From Sanguibacter keddieii DSM 10542 (GTDB lineage Bacteria; Actinomycetota; Actinomycetes; Actinomycetales; Cellulomonadaceae), in assembly GCF_000024925.1 (NCBI RefSeq), contig NC_013521.1:2480001-2544000 (forward strand): a DNA stretch of 64,000 nucleotides. The letters run 5' to 3'. Position numbers and translations under genes: made by a program. Shown here in pieces: positions 1 through 17,542 of the stretch. The notes under the pieces are model-generated. The model saw only the letters and a program-made list of their open reading frames with translations, searched no databases and had not been told where the DNA came from. Within the stretch, counting starts at the first letter, position 1, and each line of letters begins with the position of its first letter.

Positions 1-2219
<2,219 letters not shown>

Positions 2220-2353
2220 GGCACTTCACTTTCTCAAAGGGTGGTGATGGGCAAGTCTGTCATCCGTGGTCGACCCGGGTGGCCCGGTGGTCGTCTGACG
2301 GACGGTGCTCGGCCGGAGGTCCCGGGCCGAGCGGGTGCGGCAGCCTGACGATG

Positions 2354-2376
2354 ACGTCAGGTGCAGCCAGGTGCGG

Positions 2377-2383
<7 letters not shown>
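2354..2383 (-). repeat. Three phased decamer repeats over the argR stop
   Basis: Read on the minus strand the units are CACCTGACCG, CACCTGGCTG and CACCTGACGT, exactly 10 bases apart. The first holds the argR stop codon TGA, the second has TGG at the same place and the third TGA again, so the next in-phase stop is 20 bases on, in another frame. Similar arrays follow katA and the S4-protein gene in this window. Confidence 0.7.
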
Positions 2384-5121
<2,738 letters not shown>

Positions 5122-5125
<4 letters not shown>

Positions 5126-6138
5126 TGCGGGTCTCCGTCGGTCGTGGGGGTGCTGGTCGTCGGTGTGGAGATCGTCGGCGGGTTGAGCCGCCCGTCGCTG
5201 TCGGGGACGACCATCGTGCCGATGCCCTTGGTGGTGAAGACCTCCATGAGTACCGAGTGCGCGACGCGCCCGTCGATGACGTGGGCCTCGCGGACTCCCC
5301 CGCGCACGGCACGCAGGCAGGCCTCCATCTTGGGGACCATGCCGGACTCGAGAGACGGCAGGAGCGCGTCGAGCGCCGAGGCGGCGATCTCGCTGACGAG
5401 CGACGTGCGGTCGGGCCACGAGGTGTAGAGGCCCTCGACGTCGGTGAGCACGATGAGCTTGCGGGCGCGCAGCGCGACCGCGAGCGCGGCGGCGGCCGTG
5501 TCCGCGTTGACGTTGAGCACCTGGGTGGGGTCGAGGATGTCGGGGGCGACGGTCGAGACCACGGGGATGCGCCCGGCGTCGAGCAAGTCCTGGACGGCAC
5601 GCGGGTCGACGTCGACGACGTCGCCCACGAGACCGACGTCGACGGCCTCGCCGTCGACGGTCGCGTGCCGGCGGCGCGCACGGAGCAGCCCGCCGTCTTC
5701 GCCCGAGAGCCCGACGGCGTGCGGGCCGTGGGCGTTGAGCAGGCCGACGAGCTCGCGGGAGACCTTGCCGGTGAGGACCATGCGGACGACGTCCATGGCC
5801 TCGGGCGTGGTGACGCGCAGCCCGCCGCGGAACTCGCTCTCGATGCCCAGGCGTCCGAGCATCTCGGAGATCTGCGGTCCGCCGCCGTGCACGATGACGG
5901 GGCGCAGGCCGACCTGGCGCAGGAAGACCATGTCCTCGGCGAAGGCGGCCTTGAGGCGGTCGTCGATCATGGCGTTGCCGCCGTACTTGACCACGACGAG
6001 CGCACCGTGGAACTGGCGCAGCCACGGGAGGGCCTCGAGGAGCACCTCGGCCTTCTGGGAGGGGCTGAGGTCTTCGCCGACGTCGATGCCGCTGAGGTCG
6101 AGCGGGGCGTCGGGGGTGCTGGAGGTCTGCTCGCTCAT
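5122..6138 (-). CDS. argB: Acetylglutamate kinase
   Basis: Phosphorylates N-acetylglutamate, usually the arginine-inhibited control step. The 338-residue protein has VVKYGGNAM (phosphate and ATP region) and [12 protein letters not shown] (acetylglutamate binding). About 30 residues precede the kinase core, where the family often holds the N-terminal helix linked to arginine feedback inhibition. The ATG at 6138 overlaps the argJ stop as ATGA and is chosen over a longer in-frame reading. Confidence 0.96.
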
Positions 6139-7310
6139 GAGGAGTACGCGCTGTTCTCGTGGACGTAGTCGTGCGTGAGGTCGTTGGTCCAGACGATGGC
6201 GGTGGCGTCGCCCGCGTGCAGGTCGACGAGCACGCGGACCTCGCGCTGGGCGGCGAGGTCGACGAGGTCGCGGTCCTCCCCCACTCCCCCGGCACGGCAC
6301 ACCTGGACGCCGTTGATCGACACGTCGAGGGTGGTCGCGTCGAAGGCGGCGACCGACTCGGGCACGGTGCCGACGGCGGACAGCACGCGTCCCCAGTTGG
6401 GGTCGTTGCCGAAGACGGCGGCCTTGAAGAGGTTGGAGCGGGTCACGGCGCGGGCCACCGCGACGGCGGCGTCCTCGGAGTGCGCCCCGACCACCTCGAC
6501 GGCGATGTCGTGGCTGGCGCCCTCGGCGTCGGCGACGAGCTGGCGGGACAGCGAGGCGCTCACCTCGGTGACGGCTGCGGTCAGCTCGTCGAGGGTCGGG
6601 CTCTGGCCCGAGGCACCGGAGGCGAGGAGCACGACGGTGTCGTTGGTCGACATGCAGCCGTCGGAGTCGACGCGGTCGAAGGTCGCGGTCGTCGCGGCGC
6701 GCAGGGCGGCGTCGGCGGTCGCGGCGTCGACGGCCGCGTCGGTCGTGATCACGGACAGCATGGTGGCCAGGCCGGGGGCGAGCATGCCGGCTCCCTTGGC
6801 CATGCCTCCGACGGTCCAGGTGCCGGAGGCGGTCTCGACGGTGACGACCGCGGTCTTGGCGACGGTGTCGGTCGTCATGATGGCCTGGGCCGCGTCGCTC
6901 CCCCCGTCGGCGCTCAGCGCGGCGACGGCCGCGTCGACCCCGGGCAGCAACTTCTCCATCGGCAGGCGCACCCCGATGAGCCCGGTCGAGCAGACGACCG
7001 TGTCGCCGGCGGAGACGCCGAGGGCGTCGGCCGTGTGCTCGGCGGTGCGGTGGGTGTCGAGGAACCCCTCGGGGCCGGTGCAGGCGTTGGCGCCGCCGGA
7101 GTTGAGGACCACGGCGCTCGCGCGGCCGTCGGCGACCACCTGGCGGGACCAGGTGACGGGGGCGGCGACCACGCGGTTGGAGGTGAACACGGCGGCGGCG
7201 ACGTCGAGGGGCCCGTCGTTGACGACGAGGGCGACGTCCGGCTTGCCGGTGGACTTCAGCCCTGCGGCGGTGCCGGCGGCCCGGAAGCCCTGTGCTGCGG
7301 TGACGCTCAC
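6135..7310 (-). CDS. argJ: Bifunctional glutamate N-acetyltransferase / ornithine acetyltransferase
   Basis: Recycles the acetyl group from acetylornithine to glutamate, giving the cyclic arginine pathway. The 391-residue precursor has GGMAKGAGM and the self-cleavage site ATMLS, where the threonine becomes the N-terminal nucleophile of the beta chain. The GTG at 7310 overlaps the argC stop as GTGA. Whether it is mono- or bifunctional cannot be told from sequence alone. Confidence 0.95.
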   Translation of the reverse strand: MSVTAAQGFRAAGTAAGLKSTGKPDVALVVNDGPLDVAAAVFTSNRVVAAPVTWSRQVVADGRASAVVLNSGGANACTGPEGFLDTHRTAEHTADALGVSAGDTVVCSTGLIGVRLPMEKLLPGVDAAVAALSADGGSDAAQAIMTTDTVAKTAVVTVETASGTWTVGGMAKGAGMLAPGLATMLSVITTDAAVDAATADAALRAATTATFDRVDSDGCMSTNDTVVLLASGASGQSPTLDELTAAVTEVSASLSRQLVADAEGASHDIAVEVVGAHSEDAAVAVARAVTRSNLFKAAVFGNDPNWGRVLSAVGTVPESVAAFDATTLDVSINGVQVCRAGGVGEDRDLVDLAAQREVRVLVDLHAGDATAIVWTNDLTHDYVHENSAYSS

Positions 7311-8383
7311 GGTGCCACTCCTTCGGTGGTGAGGCCCAGGGTCTGCGGGAGCCCGAGCGCGGTGTTGATCGACTGGAGGGCGCCGCCGGCGGTGCCCTTG
7401 ACGAGGTTGTCGATCGCGGTGACGGTGACGACGCGTCCGGCGCGGCGGTCGTAGGCGACCTGGACGAGGGCGGTGTTGGACCCGACGGTCATGGCGGTCG
7501 TGGGCCACTGGCCCTCGGGGAGCAGCTCGACGAAGGGCTCGCCCTCGTAGGCCTCGGACCAGGCGGAGCGGAGCTGGTCGAGAGTGGGCTCCTCTGCTCC
7601 CGGGGCGAGGCGCGCCGTGGCGGTCGCGAGGATCCCCCGAGACATCGGCACGAGGACGGGCGTGAAGGAGACCGTCACGTCGCCGGCCCCGGCGACCTGG
7701 AGGTTCTGGACGATCTCGGGGATGTGGCGGTGCGTGCCGCCGACCGCGTAGGGCTGCGCGGAGCCGAGCGCCTCGGAGGCCAGGAGGTGGTTCTTGAGGC
7801 TCTTCCCGGCGCCCGAGTAGCCGACCGCGAGGACGGTGACGAGGTCGTCGGTGCTCAGCAGGCCGGCGGCGACGCCAGGCTGGAGCCCGAGCGTGACGGC
7901 GGTGACGTTGCAGCCCGGGACGGCGATCCGCCGGGTGGAGGCGAGCAGCTCGCGCTGCTTGGTGTACTCGACCTGGCTGTCCACGGTCGAGACGCGCAGC
8001 AGCTCGGGCAGGCCGTAGGTCCAGGTGCCGGCGTGCTCGGAGCCGTAGAACTCGGCCCAGGCCGCCGGGTCGACGAGACGGTGGTCGGCTCCGAGGTCGA
8101 CCACGAGCACGTCGTCGGGGAGCTGCGCGGCGATCGCGCCGGAGGCACCGTGCGGGAGGGCGAGGACGACGACGTCGTGGCCCAGGAGGTGCTCGACGGC
8201 GGTCGGCAGCAGCTCGCGGTGCGCGAGGGAGCGCAGGTGCGGATGGTGCGCGCCGAGCAGGGTCCCGGCATTGGAGTGGGCGGTGACCGCCCCGACGGTG
8301 AGCTCTGGGTGCCCGGCGAGGAGCCGGAGCGTCTCGCCTCCGGCGTACCCACTGGCTCCGGCAACTGCCACGGTGAACGTCAT
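7307..8383 (-). CDS. argC: N-acetyl-gamma-glutamyl-phosphate reductase
   Basis: NADPH-dependent reduction of acetylglutamyl phosphate to the semialdehyde. The 358-residue protein has the N-terminal dinucleotide fold GASGYAGGE and the active-site cysteine in VPGCNVTA. First gene of the cluster. The start is either ATG 8383 or ATG 8389 (ATG CAC ATG). No Shine-Dalgarno is visible, and a TATTGT hexamer ends 7 nt before ATG 8383, so a leaderless transcript starting at 8383 is likely. The start lies inside the ArgR operator. Confidence 0.95.
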   Translation of the reverse strand: MTFTVAVAGASGYAGGETLRLLAGHPELTVGAVTAHSNAGTLLGAHHPHLRSLAHRELLPTAVEHLLGHDVVVLALPHGASGAIAAQLPDDVLVVDLGADHRLVDPAAWAEFYGSEHAGTWTYGLPELLRVSTVDSQVEYTKQRELLASTRRIAVPGCNVTAVTLGLQPGVAAGLLSTDDLVTVLAVGYSGAGKSLKNHLLASEALGSAQPYAVGGTHRHIPEIVQNLQVAGAGDVTVSFTPVLVPMSRGILATATARLAPGAEEPTLDQLRSAWSEAYEGEPFVELLPEGQWPTTAMTVGSNTALVQVAYDRRAGRVVTVTAIDNLVKGTAGGALQSINTALGLPQTLGLTTEGVAP

Positions 8384-8420
8384 GTGCATAACAATACACA
8401 AGACTGCGAGTTGATACACC
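8383..8420 (-). promoter_or_regulatory. ArgR operator (one strong box, one degenerate box) at the argC start
   Basis: On the plus strand TGTGCAT-AACA-ATACACA (8383-8400) is an 18-bp imperfect palindrome whose arms match at 6 of 7 positions, with the size and 4-base centre expected of an ARG box. A second copy, ACTGCGA-GTTG-ATACACC (8403-8420), keeps the right arm but only part of the left one; the two centres are 20 bp apart, the usual phasing of tandem ARG boxes. It overlaps the putative argC -10 hexamer (8391-8396) and start codon, so bound ArgR would block initiation. It also lies close to the divergent esterase promoter. Confidence 0.75.
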
Positions 8421-8438
8421 GTGGGTCTCGCAGGGCTC

Positions 8439-8444
8439 TACGCT
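8439..8444 (+). promoter_or_regulatory. -10 element for a leaderless esterase transcript
   Basis: TACGCT ends exactly 6 nt before the ATG at 8451, the -12 to -7 spacing expected if transcription starts at the A of the start codon. No Shine-Dalgarno is present. Confidence 0.6.
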
Positions 8445-8450
8445 GGGACG

Positions 8451-9206
8451 ATGACCCCCACCCCCCTCACCCTCGCACCCCGTCCGGCCGCCGACCACCG
8501 GGGTTTTGTCCTGGTGCTCCCCGGCGGGGGCTACGCCCACCGCGCCGAGCACGAGTCCGTCGACGTCGTCGCCTGGCTGTCCGAGCACGGCGTCGCGAGC
8601 GGCTACCTGGACTACGCGATCGCCCCCGAGCGCTACCCCACCGCCCTCGACCAGGTGCTCACCGCGCTCGCCGAGCTGCGGGCCGGGGTGCACGGCGAGG
8701 TCACCGGGCCCGTCGCCGTCCTCGGCTTCAGCGCCGGCGGGCACCTCGCCGGGACCGCGCTCACGGCGACCCCCGACGAGCTCGCCGCCGTGCAGGCACG
8801 CTCCGCGCCCGGCCTCACCGTCGCCCGCCCCGACGCCGCGGTGCTCTGCTACCCCGTGACGTCGCTGGTCCGGACCCCGCACGTGGGCTCGCGCGAGAAC
8901 CTCCTCGGCGACCGCGCCGACGACGCGGCGCTGGCCGCGGGCCTCAGCACCGAGCAGCGCGTGGACGCCGCGACCGCCCCGACCTTCCTCTGGCACACCG
9001 CCGACGACGAGACGGTCCACGTGAGCCACAGCCTGGGGCTCGCCGCAGCCCTCGGCGACCAGGGGGTGCCCTACGAGCTGCACGTGTACCCCACCGGGCA
9101 CCACGGCCTCGGGCTCGCGCCCGGCAGCGGTACGGTCGAGGAGTGGACCACCGCGAGCCTGCGGTGGCTCCGCGAGCAGGGCATCGGGCCCGTCGGCGAC
9201 GACTGA
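8451..9206 (+). CDS. Alpha/beta-hydrolase, acetyl-esterase-like
   Basis: A 251-residue alpha/beta-hydrolase of the BD-FAE/Aes-like group, likely a cytosolic esterase. Visible features are the oxyanion-hole PGGGY (about 24-28), the nucleophile elbow GFSAGGH with Ser94, the acid residue in ADDETVH and the histidine in GHHGLGL. No signal peptide. ATG 8451 is chosen because of the leaderless promoter directly before it; an in-frame GTG at 8421 would lie inside the promoter. The substrate cannot be read from the sequence. Confidence 0.85.
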   Translation: MTPTPLTLAPRPAADHRGFVLVLPGGGYAHRAEHESVDVVAWLSEHGVASGYLDYAIAPERYPTALDQVLTALAELRAGVHGEVTGPVAVLGFSAGGHLAGTALTATPDELAAVQARSAPGLTVARPDAAVLCYPVTSLVRTPHVGSRENLLGDRADDAALAAGLSTEQRVDAATAPTFLWHTADDETVHVSHSLGLAAALGDQGVPYELHVYPTGHHGLGLAPGSGTVEEWTTASLRWLREQGIGPVGDD

Positions 9207-9299
9207 GGAACCCGGCGTCCCCACCCCGCGGAGCACCGCGCCGCAGGACCGGACCAGCAGACCGGACGCACGACCCGGCCGACACGAGCGAGGAGCACC

Positions 9300-10337
9300 A
9301 TGACATCTGTCCAGCCCCCTGAGCACCCCGAGCCCTCCGTGACGCAGTCCTCCATGCGCGCCGTCGTGGCGACCGCGGCCGGTGGGCCGGAGGTCCTGAG
9401 CCACGCCACGGTCGACGCTCCCACCCCCGGGCCCCACGACGTCCTCGTCCGGGTCGCCGCGGCGGGCGTGAACTTCATCGACACGTACCGACGCTCTGGC
9501 GTCTACAGCATCGAGTACCCGAGCGTCCTCGGGTCCGAGGGGGCCGGCGTCGTCGAGGCGGTCGGGTCCGAGGTGACCGACGTGGAGGTCGGCGACCACG
9601 TCGCCTGGTCCGACGCGCCCGCCTCCTACGCCGAGCTGGTCGTCGTGCCGGCAGCCCGCACCCTGCCCGTCCCCGCGGACGTCGACCTCCAGGTGGCGGC
9701 CGCGATCCCGCTGCAGGGCATGACGGCGCACTACCTCGCGACCTCGACGTACCCGCTGGGCCCCGACGACACCGCCCTGGTGCACGCGGGTGCCGGCGGG
9801 GTCGGGCTGCTCCTCACCCAGCTCGCCGTGGCGCGCGGGGCCCGCGTGATCACGACGGTCTCGACCGCCGAGAAGGCCGCCCTGTCGCGGGCCGCCGGGG
9901 CCAGCGAGGTGATCGACTACCGCCAGATGGGCGACCTCACCACCGAGCTCCCGGCCCGGGTCAGGGAGCTCACCGACGGCCAGGGCGTCGACGTGGTCTA
10001 CGACTCCGTCGGCAAGGACACCTTCGACGCGTCGCTCGCCTCCCTCCGTCGACGCGGGATGCTCGTGCTCTTCGGCGGGTCGTCCGGTCAGGTCCCGCCC
10101 GTCGACCTCCAGCGCCTCAACGCCGGAGGGTCGCTCTACGTCACCCGCCCCTCCCTCGGTGACTACGTCGTGACCCGCGACGAGCTCGTCCGCCGTGCCG
10201 AGGAGCTCTTCGACGCCGTCCGGGCCGGCACGCTCGACGTCCGGGTCGGCCACACCTACCCGCTCGCCGACGCCGCCGAGGCGCACCGTGCGCTCGAGGG
10301 TCGTCGCACCACCGGTAAGGTGCTGCTGCTGCCGTGA
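9300..10337 (+). CDS. Quinone oxidoreductase, zinc-free MDR family
   Basis: NADPH-dependent quinone reductase of the medium-chain dehydrogenase family, 345 residues. It has the GroES-like N-domain (AAGVNFIDTYRRSG) and a Rossmann motif AGAGGVGLLLTQLA, with no structural zinc cysteines. About 18 residues precede the usual MRAVV start; ATG 9300 has a good AGGAG five bases upstream, so the longer form is kept, though ATG 9354 remains possible. It follows the esterase after 93 bases. Confidence 0.88.
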   Translation: MTSVQPPEHPEPSVTQSSMRAVVATAAGGPEVLSHATVDAPTPGPHDVLVRVAAAGVNFIDTYRRSGVYSIEYPSVLGSEGAGVVEAVGSEVTDVEVGDHVAWSDAPASYAELVVVPAARTLPVPADVDLQVAAAIPLQGMTAHYLATSTYPLGPDDTALVHAGAGGVGLLLTQLAVARGARVITTVSTAEKAALSRAAGASEVIDYRQMGDLTTELPARVRELTDGQGVDVVYDSVGKDTFDASLASLRRRGMLVLFGGSSGQVPPVDLQRLNAGGSLYVTRPSLGDYVVTRDELVRRAEELFDAVRAGTLDVRVGHTYPLADAAEAHRALEGRRTTGKVLLLP

Positions 10338-10388
10338 CGCGCCACCGGCGCGTCGGCGCACGTCAGCCCGACGTGGCACGGCAGCCGA

Positions 10389-10394
10389 TAGGCT
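10389..10394 (+). promoter_or_regulatory. -10 element for a leaderless transcript
   Basis: TAGGCT lies 7 nt before the ATG at 10402 with no ribosome-binding site between them. Confidence 0.5.
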
Positions 10395-10401
10395 CGACGG
10401 C

Positions 10402-10662
10402 ATGAACCACTCCTGGGCCGACGGCGGCTACGACGAGAGACGACCCGGCCCCTCACGGGGCGCACGCGTCGCCCTGACCGCCCTCATCGTGCTCAGCACC
10501 GGGCTCGGCGCCGCGTGGTACGCGAAGGTCGGCATGGACCAGTCCCGGCTCGCCTGCTACCAGGACCGCCCGCCGGGCGTCAGCACCGAGGACGTCACGA
10601 CGACCTTCCGGTGGCTCCCGCCCGGGTACGACTGCAGCTACGCGCCCGACGGGACCGTCTAG
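10402..10662 (+). CDS. Small single-pass membrane protein, unknown function
   Basis: An 86-residue protein I do not recognise. Residues 1-22 are polar and basic (likely cytosolic), residues about 23-45 form one membrane segment (ALTALIVLSTGLGAAWYA), and about 40 residues follow outside with two cysteines (ACYQ and DCSY) that could form a disulfide. It has its own leaderless promoter and a strong terminator right after the stop. GC pattern and codon use match neighbouring genes. Confidence 0.7.
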   Translation: MNHSWADGGYDERRPGPSRGARVALTALIVLSTGLGAAWYAKVGMDQSRLACYQDRPPGVSTEDVTTTFRWLPPGYDCSYAPDGTV

Positions 10663-10664
10663 CC

Positions 10665-10722
10665 GACGACAAGAGGGCCGGGCCTGCAGGATCACTCCTG
10701 CGGGACCGGCCCTCTCGTCGTA
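10665..10722. terminator. Bidirectional terminator hairpin
   Basis: The arms GACGACAAGAGGGCCGG and CCGGCCCTCTCGTCGT pair almost fully around a loop that itself holds GCAGGA/TCCTGC. It sits between the convergent small membrane protein gene and pheT, so it can end both transcripts. No long U-tract. Confidence 0.8.
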
Positions 10723-10739
10723 CCTGGCGCTGCCTGGCG

Positions 10740-13303
10740 TCAGGCGCGCAGCTCCGCGCCGACACGCGCTGCGGCGGAGGCGACAGCAGCCTCACGGACG
10801 GCCACGGTGTCCTGCGCCGTCAGCGTCCGGTCCTGCGCGCGCAGGCGCAGCGAGAAGGCCAGCGACTTCTTGCCCTCGCCCACCTGCTCGCCGGTGAAGA
10901 CGTCGAACAGCCGGAGGTCCTCGAGGAGGTCGCCGGCCCCGTCGCGCACCGCGTCGAAGACGTCCTGCGCCGGGACGCCGGCGTCGACGACGAGGGCGAG
11001 GTCCTCCTTGGCGAGCGGGAAGGTCGACACGAGGCCTGCCTGCCGAGGCTCGGTCGGCGCGGCCGAGACCAGCGCGTCGAGGTCCACCTCGAAGGCCACC
11101 GTGCGTGCGGGCAGCGCGAGCTGCTCGACCACCTTGGGGTGCAGCTCACCCGCGTGACCGACGACCGTGCCGTCCGTCAGACGGACCTCCGCGCAGCGAC
11201 CGGGGTGCCACGGAGCACGGTCGCTCGTCGACGAGACGACGATCTCGGCACCCGCACGCTCGGCGACGAGACGGACCGCGGCCAGCGCGTCGGTCCAGTC
11301 GGCGGCCCGACCGGTCCCCCACCAGCCCGGCAGCTCGAGGCTCCCCGCCAGGACCCCGGCGACGTGCCGGGGCTGGGCGGGGACGGCTGCTGCGACGGCC
11401 GCGAGCTGCTCGTCCGAGGGACGCTGACCCACCGGGAGCGCCGGGGCCGCGGGGGCGCCGGCGACGGGCAGGGTCACGAGGCCGAGCTCGAAGAGCGCGA
11501 GGTCGCTGCGTCCGCGCGCGACGTTCCGGCGTGCCGTGTCGAGCAGCGTCACCAGCAGGGACGACCGCATCTGCCCCTTCTCGGCCGAGATCGGGTTCAC
11601 CAGCGAGAGCATCGTGCGACGCTCGTCGTCCGCGGGGAGCCCGAGCTCGTCCAGCTGCGCCTGCCCGACGAACGGGTAGCTGAGCACCTCGGCCAGCCCG
11701 TGCTCTGCGAGGCCGCGGGCGACCGAGCGCCGTGCCCGCTGTCCTCGCGTCAGCCCGCTGCCGGCCGGTGCGACCGGGAGGACCGACGGGATCTGGTCGT
11801 AGCCGACGAGGCGGGCGACCTCCTCGACGAGCTCGGCGGCACCGGTGAGGTCGGGGCGCCACGTGGGCACGGTCACGAGCAGCGTGCCGGTCGCCCCCTG
11901 CTCGACGACGGTGCACCCGATCTGCTCGAGCGTGCCGACCACCTGGTCACGCGTGTAGTCGACGCCGACGAGGCGGGCCGGCTCGGTGAGCGCCATCTCG
12001 ACGACGGGCCGCTCGGGCACCGCGTCGAGGTCGCTCACCGCGGGGTCGGCCGTGCCGCCGCCGTGCTCGACGAGCAGGTCGACGACGCGCTGGGCCGCGA
12101 CGGCCGCGAGGCGCGGGTCGACCCCGCGCTCGAAGCGCTTGGCCGCCTCGCTGGGCAGGCGGTGGCGTCGGGCGGTCCGGGCGACCGAGATCGGGTCGAA
12201 GTGCGCGGCCTCGACGAGCACGTCGGTGGTGGAGTAGGACACCTCGGTCTCCGCACCACCCATGACCCCGGCGAGGCCGAGGACGCGTGCGCCGCGTCCA
12301 CCGGCGCTGTCGGTGATGAGGAGGTCCCCGGTGTCGAGGGCCCGGTCGGTCCCGTCGAGCGTGACGAGCCGCTCCCCCGTGGTGGCGCGGCGCACGACGA
12401 CCGGCGCGACGAGCGTCGAGAGGTCGTAGGCGTGCAGCGGCTGACCGAGGTCGAGCATGACGTAGTTGGTCGCGTCGACCGCGAGCGAGATCGGGCGCAT
12501 GCCGGCCTGGGTCAGACGGCGCTGCATCCACGCGGGAGAGGCGGCCGAGGCGTCGACACCGCGCACGACGCGCGTGACGAAGCGGTCGCAGCCGGCGACG
12601 CCGTGGACCGGGGCGTCGTCCTCGACGACCACCTCGAAGCCGTCGGCCGTGGCCCCGGGCAGGGAGCCCGAGGGCAGACCGGGGTCGGTGAAGCGCGCGC
12701 CCGTCGAGTGCGAGTACTCACGGGCGACTCCGCGCATCGAGAAGCAGTAGCCGCGGTCGGGGGTCACGTTGATCTCGAGGACCTCCTCGCCGAGGCCGAG
12801 GAGAGCGATCGCGTCGTCGCCCGGCTCGACGCCGGCGTGCACGGCCGGGTCGAGGACGATGATGCCGTCGCCGCCCTCACCGAGCCCGAGCTCGCTCGTC
12901 GAGCAGATCATCCCGTCCGACACGTGGCCGTACGTCTTGCGGGCCGCGATGGGGAACGGCCCGGGCAGCACGGTGCCGGGGAGCGCCGCGACGACGAGGT
13001 CGCCCTCGACGAAGTTGTGCGCGCCGCACACGATCCCGCGCGGGACCGTCGGCCGGCCGTCGTCGTCCAGGGTGTTGTGCGCACCGGCGTCGACCTGGCA
13101 CCAGTTGATGACCTTGCCGTTCTTCTGCGGCTCCTTGACGAGGCTCAGCACACGGACGACGACGAGAGGACCCGTGACGGCCGCGCCGTGCACCTCCTCC
13201 TCCTCGAGCCCGACGCGCACGAGGTCGACGGCGAGCTGCTCGGCCGTGAGACCGGCAGGGAGCTCGACGTGCTCGCCGAGCCAGGTCAGTGGGATGTTCG
13301 GCA

Positions 13304-13304
<1 letters not shown>
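10740..13304 (-). CDS. pheT: Phenylalanyl-tRNA synthetase beta subunit
   Basis: Large subunit of the alpha2-beta2 enzyme charging tRNA-Phe, 854 residues. It begins MPNIPLTWLGEHVELP and has the tRNA-binding EMAP/OB region near residues 40-150, the central B3/B4 editing part, and a C-terminal anticodon-binding FDX-ACB domain (FPLAKEDLALVVDAG). ATG 13304 shares a base with the pheS stop (TGATG), which fixes the start. CCTGG-type 10-base repeats surround its stop codon. Confidence 0.97.
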
Positions 13305-15848
<2,544 letters not shown>

Positions 15849-15856
15849 GGGTGGTC

Positions 15857-16699
15857 CTAGCGTTGGGCGCGAGAGCTCGCGTAGAGGCAGACGGTGGCGG
15901 CGGTCGCGAGGTTGAGCGACTCGGCGAGCCCGCGGATGGGGACCCGCACCACGGCGTCGGCCAGACCGCGCTCGTCCTCGGTGAGCCCCCAGGCCTCGTT
16001 GCCGAAGACCCAGGCGGAGTGTGCTGCCAGGTCGGGGACACCCTCGGGGGCGCTCCCCGCGACGTCGAGCAGCTCGTCGAGGTCGTGGGTCCCCACGCCG
16101 TCGGCTGCGAGGGTCTGGAGGCCGTGCGCGGAGAGCGCGGCGACGACCTGGTCGAGCGGCACCCCCGTGACGACGGGCAGGTGGAACAGGGAGCCGGCGG
16201 TCGACCGCACCACCTTGGGGCTGTGGATGTCGACGCTGTTCGTGGTGAGCACGACGAGGTCCGCGCCGGCGGCGTCGGCGGCGCGGATGACCGCACCCGC
16301 GTTCCCGGGGTCACGGACGTTCGACAGCACCGCGACGAGCCGCGGTGCTCGGGCGAGGGCCGCGTCGAGGGCGGCCTCGGGACCGTCGCCCGGTGCGGGG
16401 AGGTCGAGCACCGCGAGCACGCCCTGGGAGTCGGGGCTCATGGCCTCGATCACCTCGGGCGTGGTCACGTGGAAGTAGACGCGGGCGGCCTCGGCGTCCG
16501 CGACGATCTCGCGGTAGCGGTCGCGGGACTCCGCCGTGAGGTAGACGTCACGGACGGCCTCCGGGCGGTGCCGGACTGCCTCGCGCACACCCTGCGGTCC
16601 CTCGACGAGGAACCGGCCGGTGCGGGAACGAGCAGGACGCCCAGACAACGACCGGACCATCTTCACCCGATCGCTGCGGGTGCTGGTGATCTCGGTCAT
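15857..16699 (-). CDS. TrmH/SpoU-family RNA 2'-O-methyltransferase
   Basis: A 280-residue SPOUT methylase, probably acting on 23S rRNA. The N-terminal substrate-binding domain (about 10-110) is followed by the SPOUT core with SNVRDPGNAGAVIRAADAAG (motif 1), VFGNEAWGL (motif 2) and SLNLATAATVCLYA (motif 3, SAM knot). Its place after rplT and before pheST is typical of actinobacteria. The exact target is not readable. ATG 16699 has GAGGAC about ten bases upstream. Confidence 0.9.
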   Translation of the reverse strand: MTEITSTRSDRVKMVRSLSGRPARSRTGRFLVEGPQGVREAVRHRPEAVRDVYLTAESRDRYREIVADAEAARVYFHVTTPEVIEAMSPDSQGVLAVLDLPAPGDGPEAALDAALARAPRLVAVLSNVRDPGNAGAVIRAADAAGADLVVLTTNSVDIHSPKVVRSTAGSLFHLPVVTGVPLDQVVAALSAHGLQTLAADGVGTHDLDELLDVAGSAPEGVPDLAAHSAWVFGNEAWGLTEDERGLADAVVRVPIRGLAESLNLATAATVCLYASSRAQR

Positions 16700-16740
16700 C
16701 GTCTGGGCGTCCTCGAGTCTGGTTCGGCGTCACGCAGGTG

Positions 16741-16756
16741 CGTGGCGCCTGCCACG
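16741..16756. terminator. Small hairpin after rplT
   Basis: CGTGGC-GCCT-GCCACG, a perfect 6-bp stem between rplT and the methylase gene. No U-tract. It may weaken transcription past the ribosomal genes or be a processing site. Confidence 0.35.
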
Positions 16757-16763
16757 ACTGTCG

Positions 16764-17150
16764 TCAGGCCGCGACCTTGGGCGCGTTGACGTCGGCCGGC
16801 AGTGCGGCCTTGGCGAGCTTGACGAGCGCGTTGAACGCGGCGACGTCGGAGACGGCGAGCTCCGCGAGGACACGACGGTCCACGAGGATCTCAGCAGCCT
16901 TGAGGCCCTGGATGAACCGGTTGTACGTGATGCCCTCGGCGCGAGCCGCGGCGTTGATGCGCTGGATCCAGAGACGACGGAAATCGCCCTTGCGCTTCTT
17001 GCGGTCACGGTACGAGTAGGTGAGGGAGTGGGTGACCTGCTCCTTCGCCTTCCGGTAGAGGCGCGAGCGCTGGCCGCGGTAACCGCTGGCCTGCTCGAGG
17101 ATAGTACGACGCTTCTTGTGGGCGTTGACCGCCCGCTTCACGCGTGCCAC
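16764..17150 (-). CDS. rplT: Ribosomal protein L20
   Basis: Large-subunit protein needed early in 50S assembly, 128 residues. The long basic N-terminal tail ([20 protein letters not shown]) and globular end AAFNALV are typical. In many bacteria L20 also controls the infC operon. Start is GTG 17150 with AAGGAG six bases upstream. Confidence 0.98.
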   Translation of the reverse strand: MARVKRAVNAHKKRRTILEQASGYRGQRSRLYRKAKEQVTHSLTYSYRDRKKRKGDFRRLWIQRINAAARAEGITYNRFIQGLKAAEILVDRRVLAELAVSDVAAFNALVKLAKAALPADVNAPKVAA

Positions 17151-17214
17151 GTGTAGCTCCTTGCAGTTCGGGGCTGGAAATGAGGTCTGTCAGCGAGCCG
17201 TGGCCCGCCGGAGG

Positions 17215-17409
17215 TCACTTGCCGAGCAGCTTCTTGATCTTCTTGACGTCGGCGGCGCTGACGACCAGGTCGCCAGACAGGCGGCGCTTGCGACGGCTCG
17301 ACTTGTGCTCGAGCAGGTGGCGCTTGTTGGCCTGCTCGCGCATGACCTTTCCACTACCGGTGATGCGGAACCGCTTCTTCGCGCCGGAGTGCGTCTTGTT
17401 CTTCGGCAT
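17215..17409 (-). CDS. rpmI: Ribosomal protein L35
   Basis: A 64-residue basic 50S protein ([20 protein letters not shown]), full length. It lies between infC (133-base gap) and rplT (64-base gap), the conserved order. The gap before it contains CAGGT-type short repeats near 17425-17450. A GAGGAG lies upstream of the ATG. Confidence 0.98.
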   Translation of the reverse strand: MPKNKTHSGAKKRFRITGSGKVMREQANKRHLLEHKSSRRKRRLSGDLVVSAADVKKIKKLLGK

Positions 17410-17542
17410 GGCTGCCGTTTCTCCTCAGGTCTGGTCAGGTGTCAGGTGCAACACTCGACGTCGGTCTGGTCGGAGCCGGTGGGCTCCGCCTCGGTCAGGC
17501 CTCGGACGTGCGTCCGAGGACCGGCCAGGTGGTCGTGCAGCG

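Noticed and set aside
2220-2376. ArgR box or terminator between argR and argG
   Set aside because: Only a short TGACGTCA palindrome, CAGGTG repeats and a weak GC-rich pairing near 2266-2290 were found; none matches the box at argC.
7724-9322. 532-codon frame joining the argC region and the esterase
   Set aside because: It crosses both real genes in the wrong frame and gives Arg-rich nonsense.
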